DNA of 64,000 nucleotides, taken from the NCBI GenBank assembly GCA_041394945.1, contig JAWKHH010000002.1, positions 814,501 to 878,500 on the forward strand. The letters run 5' to 3'. This stretch comes from Bryobacteraceae bacterium. GTDB lineage: Bacteria > Acidobacteriota > Terriglobia > Bryobacterales > Bryobacteraceae. Positions 26,175-34,527 of this stretch are shown piece after piece. Made by a program: the position numbers and the translations under genes. How positions within the stretch are numbered: the stretch's first letter is position 1; each line of letters begins with the position of its first letter. The notes under the pieces are model-generated. The model saw only the letters and a list, made by a program, of their open reading frames with translations. It made no database searches and had not been told where the DNA came from.

Positions 26175-27239
26175 CTACTTCGGAGGCTGCTCCGTGAGCT
26201 GATCCTCCGGCAGCGGCTCCGGCGTGTCGAAGGTGATCACTGCGTCCGCGCCGAACTTGCGATACATCCGGAACTCCACCTCGTTCTTCACCAGCATCTT
26301 CCCCTGCCGCATCCGCATTGTGTGCTTCAACGGCAGCATGTACGGCTCATCGTTGATCGGCACGCGATCGTAATCGAGTTCGATCGAGGCTTCCTGCACC
26401 GGAAACGTCACCGGGATGTTCTCCGCCTCCAGCCGGATCCGCGTCACCTGGTTCGTCTGCGCATCCACGAAAACCTGCCCGTGGTACCCGGCCACGATGT
26501 CGATGGACCGTTCGAAGGAAATTCGCCACTTCGACCGCGGCTGCCGCACCCGGTAGTCGTAAACGTGATTCCGCCTCCCCCGCAGCGTCGCCCAGCGCGA
26601 CCAGGAGAACTCCGTCTCGCTCTCGGGTTCGAAAATCTCCTTGAGCATCGTGCCGAACTCGCCCGCCGAAATCGCGCCGCCTAGCCGCTCGTAGTCCACA
26701 TCGATCGGCTGCGAGTTCACCATCACCACCTTGTAGTCTTCCTTCTGTTCGAAGAAGCTCAGCTTCGTGGTGATCACATCCTGGCGCTGCCAGAACTCCA
26801 GCCCGGAAGGGTCGATGTAGCGCCGCGTCACCTGCGTGCAGATGAAGTCGGGCAGCCGCTTCGTGTAGCCGAGTGCGTAGTCACGAACTTCCGCGAGCAC
26901 GCGCTGCTGCTCCTCCCGCGGTGGCGGCGCCAGCACCGGCCGCGCCGGCTTTGGCGGAGGGGCCGCGGCTTTCTTCAGGTCCCTGGTGGCATCCCGCAGC
27001 GCCTCGAGCGCTTCCACCGTGCGCGGACCCGCGCCAAGCCCCTGCAGCTCTTCCACCGTCGCCGCGTCCAGGCGCTCCGAAAGCGAGACTTTCTTGAGGT
27101 AGGTCGCCAGCTTCCGGTCGTCGTGCCGCATCTGCAGCGACGATTTCACGAACGAAACCAGTTGCTGCACCGAAATCCGCATCTGGGCCGGGAGAGCCAA
27201 GCCGCCGGCCATCAACATCACGGCAACGCGGGCCTTCAT
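26175..27239 (-). CDS. Exported acidobacterial hypothetical protein
   Basis: 354 residues with signal peptide (VAVMLMAGGLALPA). After a helical N-terminal region (QMRISVQQLVSFVKSSLQ) and a Pro/Ala-rich linker (about 107-130), a beta-rich domain follows with DYALGYTKRLPDFICTQVTRRY and a long series of alternating strands, reminiscent of LolA/LolB-like or outer-membrane lipoprotein-sorting folds. That fold is a guess. The ATG at 27239 is 4 bp after the GDSL hydrolase stop. Such proteins recur in Solibacter-like genomes without known function. Confidence 0.7.
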   Translation of the reverse strand: MKARVAVMLMAGGLALPAQMRISVQQLVSFVKSSLQMRHDDRKLATYLKKVSLSERLDAATVEELQGLGAGPRTVEALEALRDATRDLKKAAAPPPKPARPVLAPPPREEQQRVLAEVRDYALGYTKRLPDFICTQVTRRYIDPSGLEFWQRQDVITTKLSFFEQKEDYKVVMVNSQPIDVDYERLGGAISAGEFGTMLKEIFEPESETEFSWSRWATLRGRRNHVYDYRVRQPRSKWRISFERSIDIVAGYHGQVFVDAQTNQVTRIRLEAENIPVTFPVQEASIELDYDRVPINDEPYMLPLKHTMRMRQGKMLVKNEVEFRMYRKFGADAVITFDTPEPLPEDQLTEQPPK

Positions 27240-27243
27240 GACT

Positions 27244-28335
27244 TCATTGTCCCTGGTTTTTGTCCCGGCCGAACAGCCCCCGCCGTTTCGGCCTCGGCGG
27301 CGGCGGCGGAGGCAGCGCCTCGGCGATGGCGGCCTCAACCAGCGGCGCCATCGATCGATACCCGGCGGCGTTCGGATGCAATCCGTCCTCAGCCAGATCC
27401 TGCTTCAGGAATCCGCGCTCGTCCACCGTGGGCGTGAAGTAGTCGAGGTAGACGTACTTGCGCTCGCGGCAGAACCCCTGGAGCCACGTGTTGATCGCGC
27501 GGATCGTTTCCGGAGGCCGCTGCGGACTCCGCTCGTACAATGGGTTCCGCTCTTTGTTGTAGTCGTGGACCGGGAGGATCGACGCCAGAATCGGCTTGAT
27601 CCCATGCCGGTCCGCCAGATCCGCGATCATCGCGATGTTGTTCTCGATCGCTTCCGTCGCCACGCCCCTCGCGATATCGTTGGTGCCCGCCAGCAGCACC
27701 ATCGCCGCCGGTTTGTGCGCCGCCACGTCGGCCTGGAATCGGCCCAGCATCTGTCCCGTGGTCTGGCCGGAGATCCCGCGATTGATGTAATCCTTGCCGG
27801 GGAAATACTCGTTCAGCCGCCAGCCGTCGGTGATCGAATCGCCCAGGAACACCACCCGCGTCTGGCCCGGCGTGGGCGGCTGCGTCGTGGCGTTGGCTTC
27901 GCGGTAGCGGGCCAGATTGTCGCGATCCGGATTGCGAAGCTGCCGCTCCTTCAACTCCAGCATCGCGTGGAAATGCGCGTTCGCGCGGTCCAACGCCTGG
28001 CGGAGTTCCACGAACTGCTTCTCGGCTTCGGCCGGAAACGGATGCGGTTTCGGCAGCGCGTCCGCCAGCGCGAGATAAGCGCGCGTATTGTTGATGAAAT
28101 CGAGGTTCAGTGCTCCGTCCTGCGGCCGGTTCGTGCGCCGCAGCGAATCGAGCCCGGCCCGCGTGTTCTCGATGATTGGAGCCGCCGCCCGCGCAAGGCC
28201 CGGTACGGCCGCCGTCGTCGAGTCCATCAGTTGCAGGATGCGTGTGTAGTGAGTGAAGGTCTGCTGCGTGTTGAGCAGCGGCGACTGCGCGGCCGCGATG
28301 GCCGCAAGCGCAAGGGCGGCGAGTGGGCGCGTCAT
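27244..28335 (-). CDS. Exported SGNH/GDSL-family hydrolase
   Basis: 363 residues. Signal peptide (MTRPLAALALAAIAAA), then a helical region of about 125 residues, then an SGNH hydrolase with all four blocks: VVFLGDSITDGW (nucleophile Ser), GISGQTTGQML (Gly), LLAGTNDIARG (Asn) and DGLHPNAAGY (Asp/His). It likely deacetylates or hydrolyses esters of glycans or lipids in the periplasm. The C terminus ends in a run of prolines and basic residues (PPPPPPRPKRRG) not common in the family. ATG overlaps the preceding small gene's stop by 1 nt (TGATG). Confidence 0.88.
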   Translation of the reverse strand: MTRPLAALALAAIAAAQSPLLNTQQTFTHYTRILQLMDSTTAAVPGLARAAAPIIENTRAGLDSLRRTNRPQDGALNLDFINNTRAYLALADALPKPHPFPAEAEKQFVELRQALDRANAHFHAMLELKERQLRNPDRDNLARYREANATTQPPTPGQTRVVFLGDSITDGWRLNEYFPGKDYINRGISGQTTGQMLGRFQADVAAHKPAAMVLLAGTNDIARGVATEAIENNIAMIADLADRHGIKPILASILPVHDYNKERNPLYERSPQRPPETIRAINTWLQGFCRERKYVYLDYFTPTVDERGFLKQDLAEDGLHPNAAGYRSMAPLVEAAIAEALPPPPPPRPKRRGLFGRDKNQGQ

Positions 28336-28586
28336 CAGAGCCCGTAGTCCTCGGCGAAGAACCCCAGCTTCTCCATCTGCCGGGGAAGATCCTCGCGCAG
28401 TGCTTCCGGCGTCGCTTCGATCCACGCCTCCACCACGGTGTTCGTCCCCACGCGCTGCTTGCCCTCCGCTTCCGCCTTGTTTTCGGCGATCCCTCGGATC
28501 TGGCTCTCAATTTGCTGCCGCACCGGCAGCGGGGTGTTGAAAAGAATTTGCTGCAGCAAGTCTTCGGCGGCTTCGTTCCAGTCCAT
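28335..28586 (-). CDS. PCP_red-like small protein
   Basis: 83 residues (MDWNEAAEDLLQQILF...), resembling the small C-terminal domain first described from the 57-kDa subunit of protochlorophyllide reductase (PCP_red): W..EAE.LL..IP...R..IE..IR.IA and a downstream VVEAWIEATP. It is a stand-alone copy in a window without photosynthesis genes, so any pigment role is unlikely. Its stop overlaps the GDSL gene's ATG, and its promoter overlaps that of divergent purC. Function unknown. Confidence 0.6.
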   Translation of the reverse strand: MDWNEAAEDLLQQILFNTPLPVRQQIESQIRGIAENKAEAEGKQRVGTNTVVEAWIEATPEALREDLPRQMEKLGFFAEDYGL

Positions 28587-28595
28587 CGTTGCAGC

Positions 28596-28602
28596 TATGA
28601 TA
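28596..28602. promoter_or_regulatory. Overlapping divergent -10 boxes (purC and PCP_red)
   Basis: TATGAT reads forward toward purC (28596-28601) and TATCAT reads backward toward the PCP_red gene (28602-28597). The two hexamers share five bases, so RNA polymerase binding in the two directions should be mutually exclusive. Confidence 0.5.
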
Positions 28603-28622
28603 ACAGGAGATTGCCCGGTATC

Positions 28623-29504
28623 TTGCTTGAAACCAACCTGCCCGGCGTGCCGTTGGTCGCACGCGGCAAAGTCCGCGACAACTACGCGGTGGGAGACGAT
28701 CGCCTGCTCATCGTCGCCACCGATCGCATCTCGGCCTTCGACTATATTCTCGGTTCCGGCATCCCCGACAAGGGCCGCGTCCTCACCCAGATATCGATCT
28801 TCTGGTTCGATTTCCTCAAGGACCTCGTCCCCACGCACTTCCTCACCGCCGACGTCGGCGAATATCCGGACCCGCTTCCGCGATTCCGCGATCAGCTCGA
28901 AGGGCGCTCCATGCTCGTGCGCCGCGCCCGCATGATCGACGTCGAATGCGTCGCGCGAGGTTATCTCTCAGGATCCGGCTGGAAGGACTACAAACGCACC
29001 GGCGCCGTTTGCGGCATCGCGCTGCCAGCCGGACTCGTCGAAAGCGACCGGCTCCCCGAGCCCCTGTTCACTCCGGCCACCAAAGCTCAGAGCGGTCACG
29101 ACGAAAATATCCCGATCGAGGAAGTCGCGGCGTCCATCGGTCACGAACTCGCCGGCCGCCTCCGCGAACTCACCCTCGCCATCTACCAAAAGGCGTCCGC
29201 CTACGCCGCCACGCGCGGCCTCATCCTCGCCGACACCAAGTTTGAGTTCGGCTTCCTCGGCGACCAACTCGTCCTTGCCGACGAGGTGCTGACGCCCGAT
29301 TCGTCCCGCTTCTGGCCGGCCGGCGCATACGAGCCCGGACGCCCGCAGATGTCGTTCGACAAACAGTTCGTTCGCGACTATCTCGAGAAAGATCTGAAGT
29401 GGAACAAGCAGCCGCCCGCGCCGTCGCTCCCCGAAGAGGTCCAGCGGCGAACGAGCGAAAAATACCGCGAGGCGTTTGAGAGGCTCACGGGACGCGCGCT
29501 GTGA
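28623..29504 (+). CDS. purC: Phosphoribosylaminoimidazole-succinocarboxamide synthase
   Basis: About 293 residues, the ~300-residue form of SAICAR synthetase. GKVRDNY, DRISAFDYIL, PDKGRVLTQIS and LILADTKFEFG are the ATP and substrate-binding signatures. It joins aspartate to CAIR in purine synthesis in the cytosol. No ATG fits. A TTG at 28623 follows AGGAGA by 12 nt; another TTG at 28611 lies 9 nt after the -10 TATGAT and could be a leaderless start, adding four residues. The cvpA GTG overlaps its stop by 4 nt. Confidence 0.95.
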   Translation: MLETNLPGVPLVARGKVRDNYAVGDDRLLIVATDRISAFDYILGSGIPDKGRVLTQISIFWFDFLKDLVPTHFLTADVGEYPDPLPRFRDQLEGRSMLVRRARMIDVECVARGYLSGSGWKDYKRTGAVCGIALPAGLVESDRLPEPLFTPATKAQSGHDENIPIEEVAASIGHELAGRLRELTLAIYQKASAYAATRGLILADTKFEFGFLGDQLVLADEVLTPDSSRFWPAGAYEPGRPQMSFDKQFVRDYLEKDLKWNKQPPAPSLPEEVQRRTSEKYREAFERLTGRAL

Positions 29505-30052
29505 ATTGGCTCGACCTCATTCTGTCCATCGTCATCTTCGCTTCGGTCGCCGCCGGCCTGATGCGCGGCTTGGTCCGCACGGTGGTGGGGCTCGGCACAA
29601 CCGCCGCCGCCGTCGTTCTCGCCGCGTGGCTCTACGGTTCCGCGGGATCGTTCTTCCTCGAATACGTCAGTCACAAGACGGTGGCATACTTTCTCGGTTT
29701 TGGCATCGTGTTCGGCTCCGTGCTCGCCACCGGCGCGATCCTCGGCTATCTGCTCGCGCGACTCATGCGATGGGCCGGGCTCGGTTGGCTGGACCGGATT
29801 CTCGGCGGAGTCATCGGGCTCGGCCGCGCGTGGCTTGTCTGCGCCGCGCTTGTCCTGGGGATGTGTGCCTTTACGCGAAATCCGCCTCCGCAAGCGGTGA
29901 CCCACAGCCGAATCGCGCCATACGTGCTGGAGGTGTCGAACGTTGTCGCATCGGTGGCGCCGGCCGAGTTGCGCGCGGGATTCAGAGTGAGCTACGAGAG
30001 GGTAAAGGGACTTTGGAAGCAGGTTCTCAAGCAGGTTCCAGCCACGCTCTAG
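29501..30052 (+). CDS. CvpA family membrane protein
   Basis: 183 residues with four hydrophobic helices in the first 125, WLDLILSIVIFASVAAGLM and GLVRTVVGLG forming the typical N terminus of CvpA, and LGWLDRILGGVIGLGRA as the conserved loop. CvpA proteins sit in the inner membrane and are linked to purine-operon or envelope functions. GTG at 29501 overlaps the purC stop (GTGA), as often seen for purC/purF neighbourhoods. The gph frame overlaps its last codons. Confidence 0.85.
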   Translation: MNWLDLILSIVIFASVAAGLMRGLVRTVVGLGTTAAAVVLAAWLYGSAGSFFLEYVSHKTVAYFLGFGIVFGSVLATGAILGYLLARLMRWAGLGWLDRILGGVIGLGRAWLVCAALVLGMCAFTRNPPPQAVTHSRIAPYVLEVSNVVASVAPAELRAGFRVSYERVKGLWKQVLKQVPATL

Positions 30053-30702
30053 CGTCGGCGAATCTGCTGATTTTCGACTTGGACGGGACGCTCATCGACT
30101 CCGAACTGGACCTGGTGAAGTCCGTTAACGCTACGCGCGCGCACATGGAGATGACTCCGCTCGATCCCGCGCTGATCGCCTCCTACGTCGGCAACGGAGC
30201 GCCGGTGCTCATCGCCCGTTCGCTCGCCAAGGATGTGGACGATCCACTGGTTGTCCGCGGGCTCGAGTTCTTCCTCGCCTACTACCGCGAGCATATGCTC
30301 GATCACACGGACCTCTATCCCGGCGTGCGCGAGGCGCTCGACGCCTTCCACGCCGCAGGCAAGCGCATGGCCGTGCTGACCAATAAACCCGTGCGCTTCA
30401 GCCAGGAGATCGTTGCCGGCCTCGGCCTTCGCGATCATTTCCTGCGCGTCTACGGCGGCAACAGCTTCGAGTTCAAGAAACCCCACCCCATCGGCATCCA
30501 GACGATCATGGGCGAAGCCGGCGCCGCGCCGGCCCAGACCGTGATGGTGGGCGACTCCGCCGTCGACATCCGCACCGCTCGCGCCGCCGGTGTCTTTGCC
30601 TGCGGAGTCAGCTTCGGGTTTCAGCCAGAGACGTTCGTCGAGCACCCGCCGGATCTCGTCGTCGACGACCTGCGCGAACTCGTCCGGCTCGTCTTGGGCT
30701 GA
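30013..30702 (+). CDS. gph: HAD-family phosphatase, phosphoglycolate phosphatase type
   Basis: About 229 residues. FDLDGTLIDSELD places the nucleophile and acid aspartates at D22 and D24; a helical cap domain follows (about 40-95), then LTNKP and GDSAVDIRTARAAGV for the remaining HAD motifs. It probably removes phosphate from 2-phosphoglycolate. No ATG exists upstream of motif I. TTG at 30013 lies within the cvpA 3' end after GGUAAAGGGA, only 2 nt away; a later CTG is possible, so the first 16 residues are uncertain. Confidence 0.88.
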   Translation: MEAGSQAGSSHALASANLLIFDLDGTLIDSELDLVKSVNATRAHMEMTPLDPALIASYVGNGAPVLIARSLAKDVDDPLVVRGLEFFLAYYREHMLDHTDLYPGVREALDAFHAAGKRMAVLTNKPVRFSQEIVAGLGLRDHFLRVYGGNSFEFKKPHPIGIQTIMGEAGAAPAQTVMVGDSAVDIRTARAAGVFACGVSFGFQPETFVEHPPDLVVDDLRELVRLVLG

Positions 30703-30720
30703 CCGCCGCCGGCCCCCGGC

Positions 30721-30909
30721 TCAGCAACATTTCGCTCGCTCATACTTCGCCCGCAGCCGCGCGTTCGAAAACCGCCGCCACTCTTCCCCTGAGTGCTCCC
30801 GCCCGTGCGCCGCCAAGTGCCGCTGATAGGCGTTTTCGTCCGCCAATTCGCGTAGCAACGCCCCGGCGTACCGGAACAAACTCGCCACCGCCCGCAAAGC
30901 GAACCTCAT
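30721..30909 (-). CDS. YbdD/YjiX family small protein
   Basis: 62 residues with the family pattern: RYAGALLRELADENAYQRHLAAHG and a C-terminal basic tail. Proteins of this type almost always follow CstA/BtsT carbon-starvation or pyruvate transporters, and here the ATG overlaps the cstA stop by 4 nt (ATGA). Ends in a double Cys (KCC), which differs from the usual tail. Probably modulates the transporter. Confidence 0.88.
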   Translation of the reverse strand: MRFALRAVASLFRYAGALLRELADENAYQRHLAAHGREHSGEEWRRFSNARLRAKYERAKCC

Positions 30910-32975
30910 CCCGCCTCCTCCGCGCTCAGATGCGAAAGTACGAACGGCGCTTCCACCACGCGGCCCTCTTCGGCCCCGGTCAGGATCCGATACCACAGCC
31001 GGGCCGAATCCACGAGAATCGTCGTCACCAACACCAGAAACAGCCCGCACACGAACGCGTCCAGCCGGTTGTTGAAAATCTGCTGCTGCGTCACCGCCAC
31101 CTGCGCCGCGGAAACCTTGCCCGCCGCAATCGCCGCTTCGAGTTGATTCGCCAGCGCCAGGAATCCCAGCCGCGGCTGATCGGAAAAGATTTTCTGCCAT
31201 GCCGCCGTGTAGCAGACGATCACCAGCCAGGCCAGCGGAACGCACGTGATCCACATGTACCGCGCGCGATGCATCTTCACCAGCACCGTCGTCGCCACGC
31301 ACATCGCGATCGCCGCCAGCAGTTGATTCGCGATGCCGAACAGCGGCCACAGCGAGTTGATCCCGCCGTAGGGATCCCGCACGCCCTGAATCAGGAAGTA
31401 CCCCCACGCCAACACGATCGCCGCCGACGCCCCGATTACGCCCGGCATCCATCCGGTCCGCCCCAGCGGCGGGTATACGTGCCCTAGCAGGTCCTGCAGC
31501 ATGAACCGCCCCACGCGCGTCCCCGCGTCGATGATCGTCAGGATGAATAACGCCTCGAACATGATCGCGAAGTGATACCAAAAGCCGAGGATCACTTTCC
31601 CGCCCCCGCTGGACGCGAAGATATGCGCCATCCCGAGCGCCAGGGAAGGAGCGCCGCCGGTCCGGTTGAACAGCGACGTCTCCCCGACGTCGGCGGCGAG
31701 CGTCGCCATCGTGGCAGTCTCCACCGGATATCCCCATGAAGAAATCGTGGCCACCGCCTGCTCCGGCGCCGCGCCCACGATCCCCGCCGGTGAGTTCACC
31801 GCGAAGAACACGCCCGGCTGCAGCACGCACGCCGCGATCATCGCCATGATCGCCACGAAGCTCTCGAGCGCCATCGATCCATACCCCACCGGCCATGCAT
31901 GCCATTCCCGCGCGATCATCTTCGGCGTCGTTCCGCTCGAAATCAGCGAGTGAAACCCCGAGATCGCTCCGCAAGCGATCGTGATGAAGCAGAACGGAAA
32001 AATCTTGCCCGCGAAAATCGGCCCCGTCCCGTCCACGAATTGCGTGTAGGCCGGCATCTGCAGTTCCGGCCGCACGAACAGAATCCCGGCGCCCAGCATC
32101 AGCACCACACCCAGCTTCACGAACGTGCTCAGGTAATCCCGCGGCGCCAGCAGCAGCCACACCGGCAGCGCGCTCGCCAGAAACCCGTAGAAGATGATGC
32201 ACCACGCAAGCGCGATCCCAGAGAGCGTGAATACCGGTCCCCAGGATGCCGAATGCGAAACCGCCTGCCCGCCGAAGATGCTCGCGAGCACCAGCACGAA
32301 CCCGATCACCGAACACTCGAGCACCTTCCCCGGCCGCAGGTATCGCAGGTAGAGCCCCATGAAGACCGCGATCGGCATCGTCGCCGCGATCGTAAACGTT
32401 CCCCACGGGCTGCCCTTCAGCGCGTTCACCACCACCAGCGCCACCACCGCCAGCAGGATGATCATGATCAGCAGCACCGTCACCAGCGCCGTGAATCCGC
32501 CCACGCGCCCGATTTCCTCGCGCGCCATCTGCCCGAGTGACTTCCCGTCCCGCCGCATCGAGCAAAATAAAATCACGAAGTCCTGCACGCACCCGCCGAG
32601 CACCGCGCCCACGATGATCCACAGCGTTCCCGGCAGGTATCCAAACTGCGCCGCCAGCGTCGGCCCCACCAGCGGACCCGGACCCGCGATCGCCGCGAAA
32701 TGGTGCCCGAAAACGATCCATTTGTTTGTCGGCTCAAAGTCGTGCCCGTCGCGCAATCGCTCGGCCGGCGTCGCCCGCTCATCGTTCAGCGCCATCACCC
32801 GCGCGGCGATAAACTTCGCGTAAAATCGAAACCCGATCAGGTAAAAAGAAACCGAGGCAATCACCAGCCACATGCTGTTCACCGGCTCGCCGCGGTCCAT
32901 CGCGATCCCGGCCAGCGCATACGCGCCCAGCACGGCAAGCCCGCCCCACAGCAGGTGGCCAACCGTCTTGTTCAT
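30906..32975 (-). CDS. cstA: Carbon starvation protein CstA
   Basis: 689 residues with at least 15 hydrophobic helices. The N-terminal CstA core holds NKWIVFGHHFAAIAGPGPLVGPTLAAQ and GAISGFHSLISSGTTPKMIAREW, both strong signatures. The C-terminal part matches the CstA 5TM region. Family members import peptides or pyruvate in the inner membrane during nutrient limitation. The ATG at 32975 follows TACAAT (32983-32988, minus) by 7 nt, again without a Shine-Dalgarno. The 54-nt extension to 33029 is not needed. Confidence 0.96.
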   Translation of the reverse strand: MNKTVGHLLWGGLAVLGAYALAGIAMDRGEPVNSMWLVIASVSFYLIGFRFYAKFIAARVMALNDERATPAERLRDGHDFEPTNKWIVFGHHFAAIAGPGPLVGPTLAAQFGYLPGTLWIIVGAVLGGCVQDFVILFCSMRRDGKSLGQMAREEIGRVGGFTALVTVLLIMIILLAVVALVVVNALKGSPWGTFTIAATMPIAVFMGLYLRYLRPGKVLECSVIGFVLVLASIFGGQAVSHSASWGPVFTLSGIALAWCIIFYGFLASALPVWLLLAPRDYLSTFVKLGVVLMLGAGILFVRPELQMPAYTQFVDGTGPIFAGKIFPFCFITIACGAISGFHSLISSGTTPKMIAREWHAWPVGYGSMALESFVAIMAMIAACVLQPGVFFAVNSPAGIVGAAPEQAVATISSWGYPVETATMATLAADVGETSLFNRTGGAPSLALGMAHIFASSGGGKVILGFWYHFAIMFEALFILTIIDAGTRVGRFMLQDLLGHVYPPLGRTGWMPGVIGASAAIVLAWGYFLIQGVRDPYGGINSLWPLFGIANQLLAAIAMCVATTVLVKMHRARYMWITCVPLAWLVIVCYTAAWQKIFSDQPRLGFLALANQLEAAIAAGKVSAAQVAVTQQQIFNNRLDAFVCGLFLVLVTTILVDSARLWYRILTGAEEGRVVEAPFVLSHLSAEEAG

Positions 32976-32982
32976 CTCAGAG

Positions 32983-32988
32983 ATTGTA
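32983..32988 (-). promoter_or_regulatory. Putative -10 box (TACAAT) of cstA
   Basis: TACAAT on the minus strand, 7 nt before the cstA ATG; predicts a leaderless transcript. No clear -35 was found. Confidence 0.5.
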
Positions 32989-33030
32989 TCGCTCCGCCGC
33001 CCTCGGGCGGCTTTCTGCCGGCGGCCCATC

Positions 33031-33423
33031 TCAGCCGGCGCTTCGCTCCGCTCGCCGCGCCCGCCACAGCCGTTCCCGCGCCCGCTCCCGCCGCATCTCC
33101 GCCATCCGCACCTCGGCTTCGTTCAACCCGAAATAGTGCGCGATCTCATGCCATACTGTATCCAGAACCATTTGCTCCAGTTCCGGAAGGCTGCGCGCCA
33201 GCCGCTCGTGGGGGCCCTGGTAGATTGTGATCCGGTCCGGCATCGCGAAGCTTTCCATCACGCTTCGGCGGGGTAGTGGCCGCCCGTGATACAAGCCCAG
33301 AAGGCCGGGCCGTGGTGGCTCCGGCTCGACCACAATCGCGATGTTCTCCATCCGGCTGCGGAAACGCTTCGGGATACGCGCGATGGCTCGCTCAACCAGG
33401 CGGTCGAATTCCGGTGCGGTCAT
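33031..33423 (-). CDS. Zincin-like metallopeptidase family protein
   Basis: 130 residues of the small metallopeptidase family with HEIAH at 92-96 (WHEIAHYFGLNEAEV), where the two His and a later Glu bind zinc and E93 is catalytic. N-terminal ENIAIVVEPEP and YHGRPLPRRSV are family blocks. No signal peptide, so cytosolic. The TACAAT box at 33432-33437 lies 8 nt before the ATG. Biological substrate unknown. Confidence 0.88.
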   Translation of the reverse strand: MTAPEFDRLVERAIARIPKRFRSRMENIAIVVEPEPPRPGLLGLYHGRPLPRRSVMESFAMPDRITIYQGPHERLARSLPELEQMVLDTVWHEIAHYFGLNEAEVRMAEMRRERARERLWRARRAERSAG

Positions 33424-33431
33424 CTGGTTTC

Positions 33432-33437
33432 ATTGTA
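33432..33437 (-). promoter_or_regulatory. Putative -10 box (TACAAT) of the metallopeptidase
   Basis: TACAAT (minus) 8 nt before the ATG at 33423. It overlaps the region just upstream of the divergent ferredoxin gene, whose AGGAGG is at 33441-33446. Confidence 0.45.
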
Positions 33438-33457
33438 GGCAGGAGGATTCACTGAAC

Positions 33458-33838
33458 GTGGAAAATGCGCTTGAGCGCGTCGCCAAAGGTCTGGGGATCG
33501 GCCGCATCGGCCGCCATATCTTCCTCTGCGCGGATCAAACCAACCCCAAGTGCTGCTCCAGGGACGACGGCCTCGAGGCCTGGGAACACCTGAAGAAGCG
33601 GCTTTCCGATTCCGGGGCCACTGCCGCCGTTCCCTGCGTCTACCGGACCAAGGCCAACTGCCTCCGCGTGTGCGAACAGGGGCCGGTCGCCGTGGTCTAT
33701 CCGGAAGGCGTCTGGTATCACTCCGCCCGTGGCGCCGTCCTGGACCGTATCATCGACGAACACCTCCTTGGCGGCCGCGTAGTCGAAGAATACGCTTTCG
33801 CCCGCGGCGCCGCCCAAGCCGAAGGGGACTTGACTTGA
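33458..33838 (+). CDS. Thioredoxin-like [2Fe-2S] ferredoxin
   Basis: 126 residues. RHIFLCADQTNPKCC gives C24 and C32/C33, and CVYRTKANCLRVCEQGPV gives C68 and C72, the spacing of thioredoxin-fold [2Fe-2S] proteins related to the NuoE C-terminal domain. It likely carries single electrons in the cytosol; partner unknown. The GTG at 33458 is chosen because a consensus AGGAGG (33441-33446) sits 11 nt upstream; an upstream frame to 33341 is antisense to the metallopeptidase. Its TGA overlaps the cmk TTG start. Confidence 0.88.
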   Translation: MENALERVAKGLGIGRIGRHIFLCADQTNPKCCSRDDGLEAWEHLKKRLSDSGATAAVPCVYRTKANCLRVCEQGPVAVVYPEGVWYHSARGAVLDRIIDEHLLGGRVVEEYAFARGAAQAEGDLT

Positions 33839-34527
33839 CCCGCCGCGTCGTCGTCGCCATCGACGGACCCGGTGGGGCGGGGAAAAGCACCATCGCCCGC
33901 CGCCTTGCCGCCCGCCTCGGCTTCCTCTACATCGATACCGGCGCCATGTACCGCGCTGTCGCTCTCTGGGCGCGGCGCAACTCCATCTCCTGGGACGACC
34001 CGCTCGCCATGGAGCAAATGGCCATCGCCGCAGACATTAGCCTCGAATCGTCGCCGCCGCGCGTCACGCTCAACGGCGAAGACGTCACCGAGGCCATCCG
34101 CGAACCAGAGATTTCGCAAGGCGCATCGAAGGTCTCCGCCGTCAGCGGCGTCCGCCGCGCCCTTGTCGCGAAACAGCGCGCCCTCGCCGAACGCACCTCG
34201 GTCGTCATGGAAGGCCGCGACATCGGAACCGTCGTCTTCCCCGATGCCGACGTCAAAATCTACCTCGACGCCCAGCCCGAGGTCCGCGCCGACCGCCGCG
34301 TCCGCGAACTCGCCGAAAAAGCTCCGCCTCCTCCGGAAAAACAGCGCGTGCTCACCGAACTCGAAGAGCGCGACAAGCGTGACATGGGCCGCGCCGATTC
34401 GCCCCTCCGTCAGGCCGAGGATGCCGACCTCGTCGACACCACCGCCCTCGCCATTGAGGAAGTCGAGGAACGCATCCTCGCCATCATCCGCAAGAAAACG
34501 TCCAACGGGAAGGAATACGAGAAGTGA
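33835..34527 (+). CDS. cmk: Cytidylate kinase
   Basis: 230 residues, normal for CMP kinase. VVVAIDGPGGAGKSTIARRLA has the P-loop (GPGGAGKS, about 11-18); YIDTGAMYRAVAL, VVMEGRDIGTVVFPDADVKIYLDA and RDKRDMGRADSPL are the CMP-binding and lid blocks. It phosphorylates CMP and dCMP. TTG at 33835 overlaps the ferredoxin stop (TTGA) with AAGGGGA 8 nt upstream, so the start is well supported. Its own stop overlaps the lysC GTG. Confidence 0.95.
   Translation: MTRRVVVAIDGPGGAGKSTIARRLAARLGFLYIDTGAMYRAVALWARRNSISWDDPLAMEQMAIAADISLESSPPRVTLNGEDVTEAIREPEISQGASKVSAVSGVRRALVAKQRALAERTSVVMEGRDIGTVVFPDADVKIYLDAQPEVRADRRVRELAEKAPPPPEKQRVLTELEERDKRDMGRADSPLRQAEDADLVDTTALAIEEVEERILAIIRKKTSNGKEYEK

Noticed and set aside
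30721..32721. 666-codon minus frame through cstA
   Set aside because: Only its last 62 codons (30721-30909) are real, as the YbdD/YjiX gene; the rest is the cstA shadow.
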